From Deltaproteobacteria bacterium (GTDB lineage: Bacteria; Acidobacteriota; Thermoanaerobaculia; Multivoradales; JAHZIX01), in the NCBI GenBank assembly GCA_022601195.1, contig JAHZIX010000045.1, positions 496,001-560,000 of the forward strand: 64,000 nt of DNA. The letters run 5' to 3'. Within the stretch, counting starts at the first letter, position 1; the number at the start of each line of letters is the position of its first letter. The position numbers and the translations under genes were made by a program. Of this stretch, positions 33,348 to 42,207 are shown piece after piece. The notes beneath the pieces were generated by a model. That model did no database searches. It had not been told where the DNA came from and worked only from the letters and a program-made list of their open reading frames with translations.

Positions 33348-34916
33348 TTGACAAGGATTGGAGTGTTCGGCTGGGGAATCGTGGCGCCCAGGTCGCCCAA
33401 CATCGATGCTTTCGAGGCCAACCTCGACGGGGCTGAAAGCTGGCTCTCGCCCTTCAACGGTTTCGGCCCAGACAATTTTCTCGTCGGTATGCCGGAGTTC
33501 GACTTTGGCGTCTATCGGCCTTGGATCGATCAGCGATTCAAGCCGAATCGCTTCCCTCAACTCGTAGACAAGATGGACTTGCCGGCGAAGTACGCCATTG
33601 GCGGCTTCATTCAGGCCCTCTCCCAAAACCCAGGCATCGAAGAAGAGCTTCAGCGCCTGGGAACTGCAGCCCATGTTTATATGGGCACCGGTCTGGGAAA
33701 CGTCGACACTCTGTACGATGCCTCTTTGAAGCTTTACCGCGCTCAGCGGCGGTGGCACCGCTTTTGGGCAGACCCTTCCAGGAACGCCGCGCTGACCCTC
33801 TATCTGGAGGATCCGTCATCGATGGCCACCGACGGCGCATCGATTCCCTTGGATCCGGCAGAGGCCCCGGATGGCTCCCGTCAGGACGCCGAAGATACTT
33901 GGTGGGCCTTCTGGGCGGAAAGGTCCACGGATCTCCAAGAGTTCCTGCGGGAGTTCGCCGCCATCGAATCCCTCTCCGTGGAGGGGGAAGTCGAGGCCGG
34001 GAAAAGACGGCTCATGAGAGAGAAACGCCGACGGCAGAGCCGGCTGATCAAGGAATGGGGTTCGCCGGAACCACCCTGGAGCCAGGTGAGCGCCAACGTG
34101 ATTTGGAATATCCAGAACACCCCGGCGGCTCAGATCTCCATGCTCGGAGGTATCACCGGACTCTCCTTTGCCCCGGTCGCTGCCTGTTCTACCTTTGGGG
34201 TCGCCCTCAAGCTGGCCATGGATGCCATTCGGCGAGGAGAAGCGAAAGCGGTGGTGGTAGGAGCCACCGACCCACCTCCTCATCCCTTGATCGTAGGAGC
34301 CTTCTATGGGGGCCGGGTGATCGCCGCGGACGGTCAAGTTTCGAAGCCCCTCGGCGGTCTTCGAGGAACCCATGTTGCGGGAGGTTCGGCGGTTTGGATC
34401 GTCGGTGACCACGACTACATGGTGGCCCGCGGCTTCAAGCCCTGCGGCTTGGAGCCCTTGGGAGTGGGAGTCAGCTCTGACGCCGATCACATCATTACCC
34501 CCTCCAGGGAAGGTCCCACCAACGCCATTCAAGGAGCCCTGTCGGAAGCGGGAGTGGGTCCCGAGGAAATCGCCTCTTGGGACCTCCATGCCACGGCGAC
34601 CCCGGGTGATTTCAAGGAAGTAGAGACCCTGCGAGCGGTGATGTCGGAGCGCGTTCTGGTGACCGCCCGCAAGGGGACCTTCGGCCATGGCATGTCAGCG
34701 GGTGGGGGCTGGGAGCTGACGGCTCAATACTTGGGCTACGACCGAAAAAAGCTCTTCCCAACCCCACTCTCCCCGGGTGAGCTCAATAGCGAGATTGCCA
34801 CCGTGCACGAGAAGTTCGTCTTCGACAGCGATTGTGAGGCTCCCGAGGGTCCCGTTGGAAAGCTGTCGATGGGTATTGGCGGTGTCAACGCCTGCGTCGT
34901 CTCTCGGCCCTGGTGA
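33348..34916 (+). CDS. Beta-ketoacyl synthase family protein (KAS I/II-like)
   Basis: A 522-residue thiolase-fold protein starting with TTG, six bases after GAGGAG. The catalytic triad is visible: C280 in VAACSTFGVALKLAMDAI, a histidine in DLHATATPGDFKE, and another in KGTFGHGMSAGGGWELTA, with GIGGVNACVV at the C-terminus. It is longer than FabF (about 410) because of an insert of roughly 100 residues (about 140-240), rich in charged residues and carrying RRLMREKRRRQSRLIKEWG. The order of the motifs is that of FabF/FabB. It stands alone without acyl carrier protein or reductase genes, so its lipid or polyketide product is unknown. Confidence 0.75.
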   Translation: MTRIGVFGWGIVAPRSPNIDAFEANLDGAESWLSPFNGFGPDNFLVGMPEFDFGVYRPWIDQRFKPNRFPQLVDKMDLPAKYAIGGFIQALSQNPGIEEELQRLGTAAHVYMGTGLGNVDTLYDASLKLYRAQRRWHRFWADPSRNAALTLYLEDPSSMATDGASIPLDPAEAPDGSRQDAEDTWWAFWAERSTDLQEFLREFAAIESLSVEGEVEAGKRRLMREKRRRQSRLIKEWGSPEPPWSQVSANVIWNIQNTPAAQISMLGGITGLSFAPVAACSTFGVALKLAMDAIRRGEAKAVVVGATDPPPHPLIVGAFYGGRVIAADGQVSKPLGGLRGTHVAGGSAVWIVGDHDYMVARGFKPCGLEPLGVGVSSDADHIITPSREGPTNAIQGALSEAGVGPEEIASWDLHATATPGDFKEVETLRAVMSERVLVTARKGTFGHGMSAGGGWELTAQYLGYDRKKLFPTPLSPGELNSEIATVHEKFVFDSDCEAPEGPVGKLSMGIGGVNACVVSRPW

Positions 34917-34932
34917 GATCCCAGCAGGCTCT

Positions 34933-37893
34933 CTAGCGCGGCAGTGCAAGCAAGTTTTGAACTTCCTTGGCCGCCCTTCGATATTCCTCTTCGATGCCCT
35001 GAACCATAGGCTTGGCATCGGTCAATAGGCGATTGCGGGCAGCCGACTCCAACTCTCCACAGAGCTTGAGAAAGCGGCTGGCGCCAAGGATTCCGGCACT
35101 CCCCTTCAAAGAATGGGCAAGATTCTCAATAGCTGACAAGTCCATGTTTTCCGCGGCTTCCTGGAGCGATTCGAGTCGTTTCGGAACCTCGTCGAGAAAC
35201 AGGCTACCGACCTTGAAGAGGACATCTTCTCCGGATGCAGCGCTCAATTTCTTCAAGCTCTCCACGGCCCCTTGATCGAGACCTCCATCCACCGTGGCGG
35301 CGGGCTTCTGGAGAGGAGCTGGGGCGGGTGAGGGTGGCTGCTGGGCCGGGGAATGGGGCTGATCGGCAACCTCGGGCCCGTCCAACAGCCACCGATTCAA
35401 CTTTTCGGCCAAATCCTGTTCCCGAAACGGCTTGGAAATGTAGTCGTCCATCCCCGCAGCTAGGCACTTCTCTCGATCTCCCTTCATGGCATGAGCGGTC
35501 ACGGCGACGATGGGTATTCTCTTTCCGGAAGTTTCTTGCTGGCGAATTCTCCGAGTGGTTTCGTAGCCGTCCAGGCGCGGCATTTGGCAGTCCATGAGAA
35601 TCAGGTCGAATCGATGCCGGTTGAGAGCTTCCAGGGCATCGATTCCGTTCGTGACCGCTTGAGCGTGGTAACCGAGAGATTTTAGTTGCCGCAGAGAAAC
35701 CATTTGATTGATGGGGTTGTCTTCGGCGAGAAGAATTCGAAAGTTGGAGCGCCGTCGCCGATTCTCCTCGATACTCGGCTGGTGCCGTTGCTGAGTCGTC
35801 GACACCTTGGGTGGGCTCAGGGGCACGGAGAAGTAGAACACCGACCCAACGCCCGGTTTGCTCTGTAGGCCGATGCGGCCTCCCATGAGCTCAACGATGT
35901 TCTTGGAGATGGCGAGGCCCAGGCCGGTGCCGCCAAAGCGCCGAGCGCTGGAGCTATCAACTTGGCTGAAAGCCTTGAACAGTTCCTTTTGCTCTTCTTC
36001 CGGGATGCCTACGCCGGTGTCGGCGACGGAAAACCGCACCCACATGCGCTTGCCCTTGATGGCTTGCTTGTCGACCCGAACGATCACCTGGCCGAGATCG
36101 GTGAACTTCAGGGCGTTGCTGGTCAGGTTGATCAAAACCTGCCGCAGGCGAGCTGGGTCACCGCGAAAGCGCTTGGGAAGATCTTCAGCAACTTCCAGTT
36201 TGAGCTGGATGCTCTTTTCCTTCGCCCGTGGAGCCAGCAGCTCAACCACCCCGGAGACCGTGGTGGCTAATTGAAAATCCGTTTCCTGAACCGAGAGCTT
36301 TCCAGCTTCGATTTTTGAGAAGTCGAGGATGTCGTCGATGAGCGAGAGGAGAGATGCGCCGGAGGCAGCGATGGTAGATGCGTACTCGCGCTGCACCAGG
36401 TCCATATCGGTCTTCAGGAGAAGCTCCGACATGCCGATAATACCGTTCATGGGGGTGCGAATCTCATGACTCATGTTGGCTAGAAACTCACTCTTCGAGC
36501 GGTCTAGCTCTTTGAGGCGCTCATTGGTTCGGGACAACTCGCGGGTACGCACCTCGACTCGATCTCTCAGCCCCTGCCGGAGCTCGTTCAACTCACCAAA
36601 GACCCTCCCAAAACGTCTGGACAAAGACCAGGTCATCGTCAGAAGAAAGAGCCCCAGACCCAGGGGGAGAAAAGATCTGCCCGATAGGAAGCCTTGATCC
36701 ACGGCCATGTCCTGCAGCAGAGCCAAGGCGAGACAAAGGGTTCCCACCGCGATGGGAATCGCCTCCGGGCCACGGGTGATCACACGGCGGCCGGCAAGAT
36801 AGACCAGGAAAACGATCAGTGGCAACAACCACAGCTGCCAGAAGGGGTGCGATTCCTCGCCGAGCCAGAGGCCTGGTACCACGACCACAGCAACGGCGAG
36901 AGCGACGTGGGACAGTTGGTAGGCTCGCACCCATTCTGAGATCTTCTGGCTGAGCAAGGGCCAAGAAAACTGAATCCAGGCAGCCGGAAGGAGGATCAGG
37001 CTGGCTAGCCGCAGCTTGCTGAGCCAGACCGGGTGGACCCCCAGAGCGAACCGCCATTGAGTCTGAAAAAAAACCGCAGTTGCTGCGGTGACAAGCATGA
37101 CGCCGAACCAAAGATAAACATGGGAATCTGGCCGCTTCTGCCTAGTTAGCAAGATCTGGTAGAGGCCGATTAACAGGAGGAGAGCTGCGAGGATGAGCTC
37201 CGGCAACTCCTCGGTCGTCCGCCGCCGGCTGATCTCTGCCAGAGGACCGATCTCCACTCTGCCCGACACGAGGCCGCCGCGTCGGGAACTGGTAGCGGCG
37301 GAGCGCCAGACCCGGATCGCCAACACGACTTTGCCATCGGAACGGACGACATCTGGAGGAAGCGGGAAGACTCTCCAACGGTCTTCCTGGAGAGGTCGAT
37401 TCGGGGGAACCGTTCCGACCAGACCGAGGCTTCGACCCCCGGCGAAGACTTCGTAGCTTGTTTCTACGGAGCTTAGGCGCAGTCCCCAGGGACCCTTGGT
37501 CGGCTCCCCCGTGGCAGTGTCTCCCGTGGCAGTGTCTCCCGTGACAGCCTTTTGTGCGGAAGGATCAAGGCCGTGATCGCCCTGGCCGGCAGCCTCCTCC
37601 CTGGAGGGTTCCGGGGAGGATAGAGGTAGCGTGACGGTCTGGCGGTACCAGCCGACCTCAACATCGCGGAACCCCTGACGACCCCAAGCGCCAGGGACAG
37701 AAATCTCCTGCCAGGTCGAGTCGTCCCATTGAGGGTCGGCCCAAGCGGGGTCGTCACCGGGCTGAAATCGCCAAGAGCTGTCCAACGAAACAACTCTCGC
37801 CGAAGGCTCCAAAGCTGGTACCTCAGCGATGGCGACGCTCGCCAGAGCCACCCAAGAGAGGCACAGGAGTCGTACACTGTAGGGTAGAAGCAC
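34933..37893 (-). CDS. Hybrid sensor histidine kinase with periplasmic sensor, 7TM, REC and Hpt domains
   Basis: A 986-residue sensor. Signal-like N-terminus, then a periplasmic jelly-roll domain of 7TMR-DISM type (WRFQPGDDPAWADPQWDDS), then about seven membrane helices (residues 235-420). HisKA has H476 in SNMSHEIRTPMNGIIG; HATPase motifs are NALKFTDLG, DTGVGIPEEE and FGGTGLGLAISK. A receiver domain follows with phospho-acceptor D768 (LILMDCQMPRLDG) and K in SKPF. A C-terminal Hpt domain has H927 in LAHSLKGSAGILG. All phosphorelay residues are intact, so it can pass phosphate within itself. The periplasmic part holds a 15-bp tandem repeat. No output regulator is adjacent. Confidence 0.9.
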   Translation of the reverse strand: MLLPYSVRLLCLSWVALASVAIAEVPALEPSARVVSLDSSWRFQPGDDPAWADPQWDDSTWQEISVPGAWGRQGFRDVEVGWYRQTVTLPLSSPEPSREEAAGQGDHGLDPSAQKAVTGDTATGDTATGEPTKGPWGLRLSSVETSYEVFAGGRSLGLVGTVPPNRPLQEDRWRVFPLPPDVVRSDGKVVLAIRVWRSAATSSRRGGLVSGRVEIGPLAEISRRRTTEELPELILAALLLLIGLYQILLTRQKRPDSHVYLWFGVMLVTAATAVFFQTQWRFALGVHPVWLSKLRLASLILLPAAWIQFSWPLLSQKISEWVRAYQLSHVALAVAVVVVPGLWLGEESHPFWQLWLLPLIVFLVYLAGRRVITRGPEAIPIAVGTLCLALALLQDMAVDQGFLSGRSFLPLGLGLFLLTMTWSLSRRFGRVFGELNELRQGLRDRVEVRTRELSRTNERLKELDRSKSEFLANMSHEIRTPMNGIIGMSELLLKTDMDLVQREYASTIAASGASLLSLIDDILDFSKIEAGKLSVQETDFQLATTVSGVVELLAPRAKEKSIQLKLEVAEDLPKRFRGDPARLRQVLINLTSNALKFTDLGQVIVRVDKQAIKGKRMWVRFSVADTGVGIPEEEQKELFKAFSQVDSSSARRFGGTGLGLAISKNIVELMGGRIGLQSKPGVGSVFYFSVPLSPPKVSTTQQRHQPSIEENRRRRSNFRILLAEDNPINQMVSLRQLKSLGYHAQAVTNGIDALEALNRHRFDLILMDCQMPRLDGYETTRRIRQQETSGKRIPIVAVTAHAMKGDREKCLAAGMDDYISKPFREQDLAEKLNRWLLDGPEVADQPHSPAQQPPSPAPAPLQKPAATVDGGLDQGAVESLKKLSAASGEDVLFKVGSLFLDEVPKRLESLQEAAENMDLSAIENLAHSLKGSAGILGASRFLKLCGELESAARNRLLTDAKPMVQGIEEEYRRAAKEVQNLLALPR
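37511..37540. repeat. 15-bp tandem repeat inside the hybrid kinase gene
   Basis: Two perfect copies of GTGGCAGTGTCTCCC (37511 and 37526) and a third partial copy. They encode a flexible TGDTATGDTATGE-type loop in the periplasmic domain. In-frame repeats like this can change length by slippage. Confidence 0.75.
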
Positions 37894-38095
37894 GTGCTCA
37901 TTCTACGGTAAGGGAGGCGGTGATCGAGGCTCTAATGCCAAAAGAGGTAGAACCAAACCATTGATGCTGACTGTTGGCTATGTCAATGTGTTTCAGGGTT
38001 GGTGCACGAGCGAGTTAAAGACCACTGTTGAGGCCGGCTCGCGGCTCGCTAGAAACTCGAAGCTGGTAACTCCAACAACTGAGCTCCCACGGAAT

Positions 38096-39514
38096 ATGAA
38101 CAAAACAGCCTTCGCTTGGTTTCCTCTGTTAATTCTTCTCGTTGGTTGCACGGCCAGCCGCCGAGGGCCGGATTTGGCCCAGATCTACAATCGATCGGCG
38201 CAGCTCCACGACCTCGAGCGCAATCCCGTGGTGGTCATACCGGGTCTTCTCGGTAGCAAGCTTCGGTCAGAAGATGGCACCGAAGTGTGGGGGTTGCTCG
38301 GTGGCGAGTATGCGAATCCCAAGACTCCCTCGGGAGCGCGCCTGGCAGCTTTGCCTATGGCGGAAGGATTTTCTCTGGAGCAGCTGCGAGACGATGTCAG
38401 GGCAGCTGGAGTGCTCGACCGGCTTCGCGTCAAGCTCTTGGGCATTCCCATCGAGGTAGCCGCTTACTCTGAGATTCTCTCCTCCCTGGGAGTGGGAGGG
38501 TTCCGGGACGAGGGTTTCGGCCTCTCCGGAGCCGTGGACTATGGGGAAGGCCATTTCACCTGCTTTCAATTTGCCTATGACTGGCGCCGGGACATCGCCG
38601 AGGCGGCTCGCGAGCTTCATCACTACCTGCTCGAAAAACGTGCCTACGTCGCCGCCGAGATGAAACGACGGTACGGCGTTGACGACAACACGATTCGCTT
38701 CGACATCGTTGCTCATTCCATGGGCGGAATGGTGGCTCGATACTACCTGCGCTACGGGGCGGCGGATTTGCCGGAGGATGGCTCCAGCCCTCCTCTGACC
38801 TGGGAAGGTGCCGCATTGGTGGAGAATTTGATTCTCATCGGTACTCCCAACGCTGGCACCATGGCGGCTCTCTTCGACCTCGTCGACGGGCGAAATTTCG
38901 GGCCATCACTACCTCGGTACCAACCGGCCCTTCTGGGAACCTTTCCCGGCGCCTACCAACTCCTTCCTCGCAGCCGGCACGAGTTTCTGGTGACAGAGGA
39001 GGGAGGCGAGTTGGTGGACGGTGACATTCTCGATCCAGAGACCTGGGTTCGATTCGGTTGGGGCCTCGCCGATCCGGAACAGGATGAGGTTCTAGCGATG
39101 CTGTTACCCGAAGCAGAAACACGAGAGGAGCGCAGACGAATCGCCCTGGACCATCTAGAGAAGTCGTTGACTCGTGCCCGCGCCTTCACCGCAGCCATGG
39201 ACCTCCCGGGTTCGCCTCCTCCGTGGGTCAGGATTCACTTGCTGGCCGGCGACGCGATCGCTACGGATGCGGTCGTGGCAGTGCAGGAAGGCAGCGGAGA
39301 GCTGACGGTGGTCGAAAAGCAGCCGGGAGATGGAGCGGTGCTACGGCGCAGCGCTCTGATGGACGAAAGAAAACCGCAGGAATTGGTGCGCCGCCTCGTC
39401 TCCCCGATCGATTGGAGCAATGTGACGTTCCTTTCTACCGGCCACCTCGGCCTTACCAAGGATCCCTCCTTCACCGACAACGTTCTCTATTTGCTCTTGG
39501 AGAGCCCCCGGTAG
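38096..39514 (+). CDS. Lecithin:cholesterol acyltransferase-like lipoprotein
   Basis: A 472-residue alpha/beta-hydrolase. I chose the ATG at 38096 because it creates a clean lipoprotein signal (AWFPLLILLVGCTAS, lipobox LVGC); the longer frame from 37961 puts 45 odd residues before it. LCAT family features are NPVVVIPGLLGSKL with the oxyanion segment, FAYDWRRDIAEAAREL, and the nucleophile elbow AHSMGGMVARYYLRY. The late histidine is in LSTGHLGLTKD, and an acidic residue lies near AGDAIATDAVV. The family transfers or hydrolyses acyl chains of phospholipids. It is predicted on the membrane surface and is monocistronic. Confidence 0.8.
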   Translation: MNKTAFAWFPLLILLVGCTASRRGPDLAQIYNRSAQLHDLERNPVVVIPGLLGSKLRSEDGTEVWGLLGGEYANPKTPSGARLAALPMAEGFSLEQLRDDVRAAGVLDRLRVKLLGIPIEVAAYSEILSSLGVGGFRDEGFGLSGAVDYGEGHFTCFQFAYDWRRDIAEAARELHHYLLEKRAYVAAEMKRRYGVDDNTIRFDIVAHSMGGMVARYYLRYGAADLPEDGSSPPLTWEGAALVENLILIGTPNAGTMAALFDLVDGRNFGPSLPRYQPALLGTFPGAYQLLPRSRHEFLVTEEGGELVDGDILDPETWVRFGWGLADPEQDEVLAMLLPEAETREERRRIALDHLEKSLTRARAFTAAMDLPGSPPPWVRIHLLAGDAIATDAVVAVQEGSGELTVVEKQPGDGAVLRRSALMDERKPQELVRRLVSPIDWSNVTFLSTGHLGLTKDPSFTDNVLYLLLESPR

Positions 39515-39534
39515 TCTGAGCCCCCGGTAGTCTG
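39503..39534. repeat. Perfect 16-bp tandem duplication over the LCAT-like stop codon
   Basis: AGCCCCCGGTAGTCTG occurs twice in a row (39503 and 39519). The first copy contains the TAG stop of the LCAT-like gene. It looks like a recent slippage duplication with no effect on the protein. Confidence 0.85.
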
Positions 39535-39579
39535 AGTACTGGGAGCCTGCTGACAAAAAGGGCTTTCTACGGCTCCAGC

Positions 39580-40338
39580 CTAGGAGTCAAGGTCCGCCTG
39601 GAACAACGACGAGGCGTAGTCGATGCCATCCGCGGTGCTGGAGCCGTGCCATGAAAGTAGACGACCATCCACCAGGACGAAGCTCTCTTCGGGCAACTTC
39701 GTAGACTTCGCCAGCTCGATCCGGTGCTTTTGCTCGAATGGGAAGGGCTCGCTGCTCAAGAACACTCGGTCCGGTGCTGCTGCCGCTAGCTCCTCAGCGT
39801 CTATGGGTGGGTATCGGTCGGTCTGGAGCTGGAAGACATTTTTGCCCCCAGCCATCTCGAGCAAAGAGCTGACATAGGTGTCGCCGTTGACCGTCATCCA
39901 AGGTTTGCGCCAGATTAGGTAGGCGAAGCGAAGGGGGGGTCGATTCCTGGCTACGGTCTCTGCTCGAAAGCGTCTCTTCTCGATCTCTGCAAGGAGGATG
40001 TCTCCCGCTTCCGGCCGATCCAGCTCGAGTGCTAAGTCGCGGATCATTTCCAGGGTTTCCGGAATGGTTTTCGGAAAATAGCTGCGGGACCGGATTCCAG
40101 CGGCCTCGAGGGTGGCGCCATCTTCCAGACGATTTTCCTCACGGTTCATCAGAATCAGATCTGGTTCTAGTTCGAGAATTTGCTCGATTTTGGGATTCTT
40201 GGTCCCGCCAATCTTGGCGAGGCTTGTGACCCGGTCAGCGGGCCTAACGCAATAGCGGGTGCAAGCGACTAAGTCCCTTCCTCGGTCCAGATCAAAGACC
40301 AGCTCGGTGAGACTTGGGCATAAAGAAATAATCCGCAT
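39580..40338 (-). CDS. BtuF-like helical-backbone metal receptor (cobalamin/siderophore-binding fold) without signal peptide
   Basis: A 252-residue protein of the TroA-like fold used by ABC-importer binding proteins: RIISLCPSLTELVFDL at the N-terminus, RDLVACTRYCVRPADRV, KIGGTKNPKIEQILELEPDLIL, then a linking helix and DTYVSSLLEMAGGKNVF, PPIDAEELAAAAPDRVFL. The pattern is closest to cobalamin-binding BtuF homologues. No signal sequence or lipobox is present from this ATG, and no permease or ATPase gene is near, so it is either a cytoplasmic member of the family or an orphan. Apparently monocistronic. Confidence 0.7.
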   Translation of the reverse strand: MRIISLCPSLTELVFDLDRGRDLVACTRYCVRPADRVTSLAKIGGTKNPKIEQILELEPDLILMNREENRLEDGATLEAAGIRSRSYFPKTIPETLEMIRDLALELDRPEAGDILLAEIEKRRFRAETVARNRPPLRFAYLIWRKPWMTVNGDTYVSSLLEMAGGKNVFQLQTDRYPPIDAEELAAAAPDRVFLSSEPFPFEQKHRIELAKSTKLPEESFVLVDGRLLSWHGSSTADGIDYASSLFQADLDS

Positions 40339-40409
40339 GGTGGTTCGAGAATACCTCGGTTGGGCGGTGAGGCTAAGTTCCTAGGATAGGATCCCTACGG
40401 AGAACACGA

Positions 40410-41363
40410 GTGCCCAGAAAACCTTCTACCCACCTCATCGTCAGTTACGTGCTATCTCTGGGGTTGACCACCTCTTTGCTAGTGGGGTGGGTGATCTACA
40501 TCGTGCGGTCCCAAGCGAAGATCAACGAGTTGGCCAGCCGGGTCGGCGTTCGTCGGGAGAATTTCCACTGGTTGATCCTCGGCATAGGCTGCGTGCTCTT
40601 TGGCTTGCTGATCGTAGGGTTGACCCACCAGATGGCTCAAGCCCTTTCGGAGCGGCGCTACGCCATGAAGCAGGAGGAATTTGTCTCCAACATCACCCAC
40701 GAGATGAAATCTCCCCTGGCAGCGATTCGTCTTCACGCGGAGACTTTGATGCAAGGAGGTGTTAGCCAACAGGAGCATTCTCGCTCCCTCGGCTATATCT
40801 TGCAGCAGCAGGAGAGGATGACTCAGCTGGTAGACAATGTGCTCGAGACATCTCGATTGGTCGCCCGAAAACGGGCCTTGGCCTTAGAAGAAGTGGCTCT
40901 CAGGCCGTTTCTGGAAGCCTATCTGGAGGAGGCCCGGGAACGGGTGACCCTACAGAACCGCCGGTTGTTCGCCAAGATCGATACCTCTTCGAGAGTGCTG
41001 GCAACCGAGGGAGCGCTGCATCGGGTGCTCGACAACCTGGTCAGCAATGCGGTGCGTTTCTCTTCACCGGGAGGGGAGGTTCGATGTCTCGTTGTGGATA
41101 CGGCGGATCGGGTCACCATCGCCGTAGAAGACGACGGCGTGGGCATTCCCAAAAGCGAGCTACGTCGGGTTTTTGACCGCTTCTACCAGAGTGGCCGGAA
41201 AGCCGGAGGGTCGCGAAAAGGGACCGGGCTGGGCTTGGCGATCGTCGAAGGGTTGGTCAAAGAGATGAATGGTACGGTGCGGGCTTTCTCCCAAGAAGGG
41301 TGGCCCGGGAGTCGCTTCGAGATCGAGCTGCCGAGACTCGAGGAGCCGCATCTTGGCCAGTGA
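40410..41363 (+). CDS. Sensor histidine kinase
   Basis: A 317-residue kinase with a GTG start. Two membrane helices (about 9-29 and 51-70) flank a very short periplasmic loop, so it may sense the membrane or intramembrane signals. HisKA: H97 in SNITHEMKSPLAAIRLHAE. HATPase: NLVSNAVRFSSPGGE, VEDDGVGIPKSELRRVFDRF and GGSRKGTGLGLAIVEGLV. Its stop overlaps the beginning of the response regulator gene downstream, so the pair is co-translated. Confidence 0.88.
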   Translation: MPRKPSTHLIVSYVLSLGLTTSLLVGWVIYIVRSQAKINELASRVGVRRENFHWLILGIGCVLFGLLIVGLTHQMAQALSERRYAMKQEEFVSNITHEMKSPLAAIRLHAETLMQGGVSQQEHSRSLGYILQQQERMTQLVDNVLETSRLVARKRALALEEVALRPFLEAYLEEARERVTLQNRRLFAKIDTSSRVLATEGALHRVLDNLVSNAVRFSSPGGEVRCLVVDTADRVTIAVEDDGVGIPKSELRRVFDRFYQSGRKAGGSRKGTGLGLAIVEGLVKEMNGTVRAFSQEGWPGSRFEIELPRLEEPHLGQ

Positions 41364-42075
41364 ACGGCAGCCGAATCTGATCATCGTCGAAGACGAAGAA
41401 GCCCTGGCCCAAGGGCTCCGGTTCAATCTGGAAAGAAAAGGATATTTGGTGGAAGTGGCCACCGATGGCGAGCAGGCTCTGGTCGCTCTGGAAAAGGGCC
41501 GCTTCGACTTGGTGATTCTTGACGTTCGATTGCCGGAGATGGATGGATTTGAGGTTTGTACTGAGCTTCGAAGGCGAAACGACTTTACTCCGGTGCTGAT
41601 GTTGACCGCCCGTAGCCAACCGGATGACGTGGTCTTCGGTCTTCGCTGTGGGGCCGACGACTATGTGGTCAAGCCTTTCGACCTGGCCGAATTGCTAGCC
41701 CGGGTCGAAGTTCTGCTCAGGCGCACGCAGTGGACGGAGGAGAACGGCAACCGACCCTCTCAGGAAATCGTTCCACCGCGCCTTGAGTTCGGTGATTACT
41801 GGGTGGATTTCTCTTCCTGGCAAGCCAAAACCAGACAGGGAGTCGTGGAGCTTTCCCAGAAGGAAATGGAAGTCATGAGGATTTTTGCCGAGCGGCCCAA
41901 CGAGGTGATCAGCCGGCGCCAACTTCTCGCTCGAGTGTGGGATCTGCCGAATCATCCGAATACCCGAGTGGTGGACAATGTCATCGTCGTTCTTCGCAAG
42001 GCCTTCGAAGAGAGTGCCTGGCGGCCGCGCCATATTCACAGTGTCCGGGGAGTCGGTTATCGCTTCGTTCCTTGA
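41353..42075 (+). CDS. OmpR/PhoB-family response regulator
   Basis: A 240-residue regulator starting at TTG (ASERQPNLIIVEDEEALA), which overlaps the kinase stop by 11 bases; the frame upstream is antisense-like read-through of the kinase gene. Receiver domain: acidic pair EDEE, phospho-acceptor D57 in LVILDVRLPEMDG, T in LMLTARS and K in VVKPFDLAELLARVEVLLRR. The C-terminal winged helix has ELSQKEMEVMRIFAERPNEV and RHIHSVRGVGYRFVP, as in OmpR/PhoB transcription factors. Targets are unknown; the FKBP gene 130 bases downstream is one candidate. Confidence 0.9.
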   Translation: MASERQPNLIIVEDEEALAQGLRFNLERKGYLVEVATDGEQALVALEKGRFDLVILDVRLPEMDGFEVCTELRRRNDFTPVLMLTARSQPDDVVFGLRCGADDYVVKPFDLAELLARVEVLLRRTQWTEENGNRPSQEIVPPRLEFGDYWVDFSSWQAKTRQGVVELSQKEMEVMRIFAERPNEVISRRQLLARVWDLPNHPNTRVVDNVIVVLRKAFEESAWRPRHIHSVRGVGYRFVP

Positions 42076-42207
42076 GCGGTTTATCCTCGGTATCTCCGAC
42101 AATAAGCCCTGGGATGGTAGATTCAACCTCCGGGTACGTCTCTAGAGACCCGCGACCTCAATATCCGTCGTCTAGCCAGATCGCCCTACCGGAAAGGATA
42201 AGACTCT

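Noticed and set aside
37961..38095. Upstream start for the LCAT-like gene
   Set aside because: It would bury the lipoprotein signal 45 residues inside the protein.
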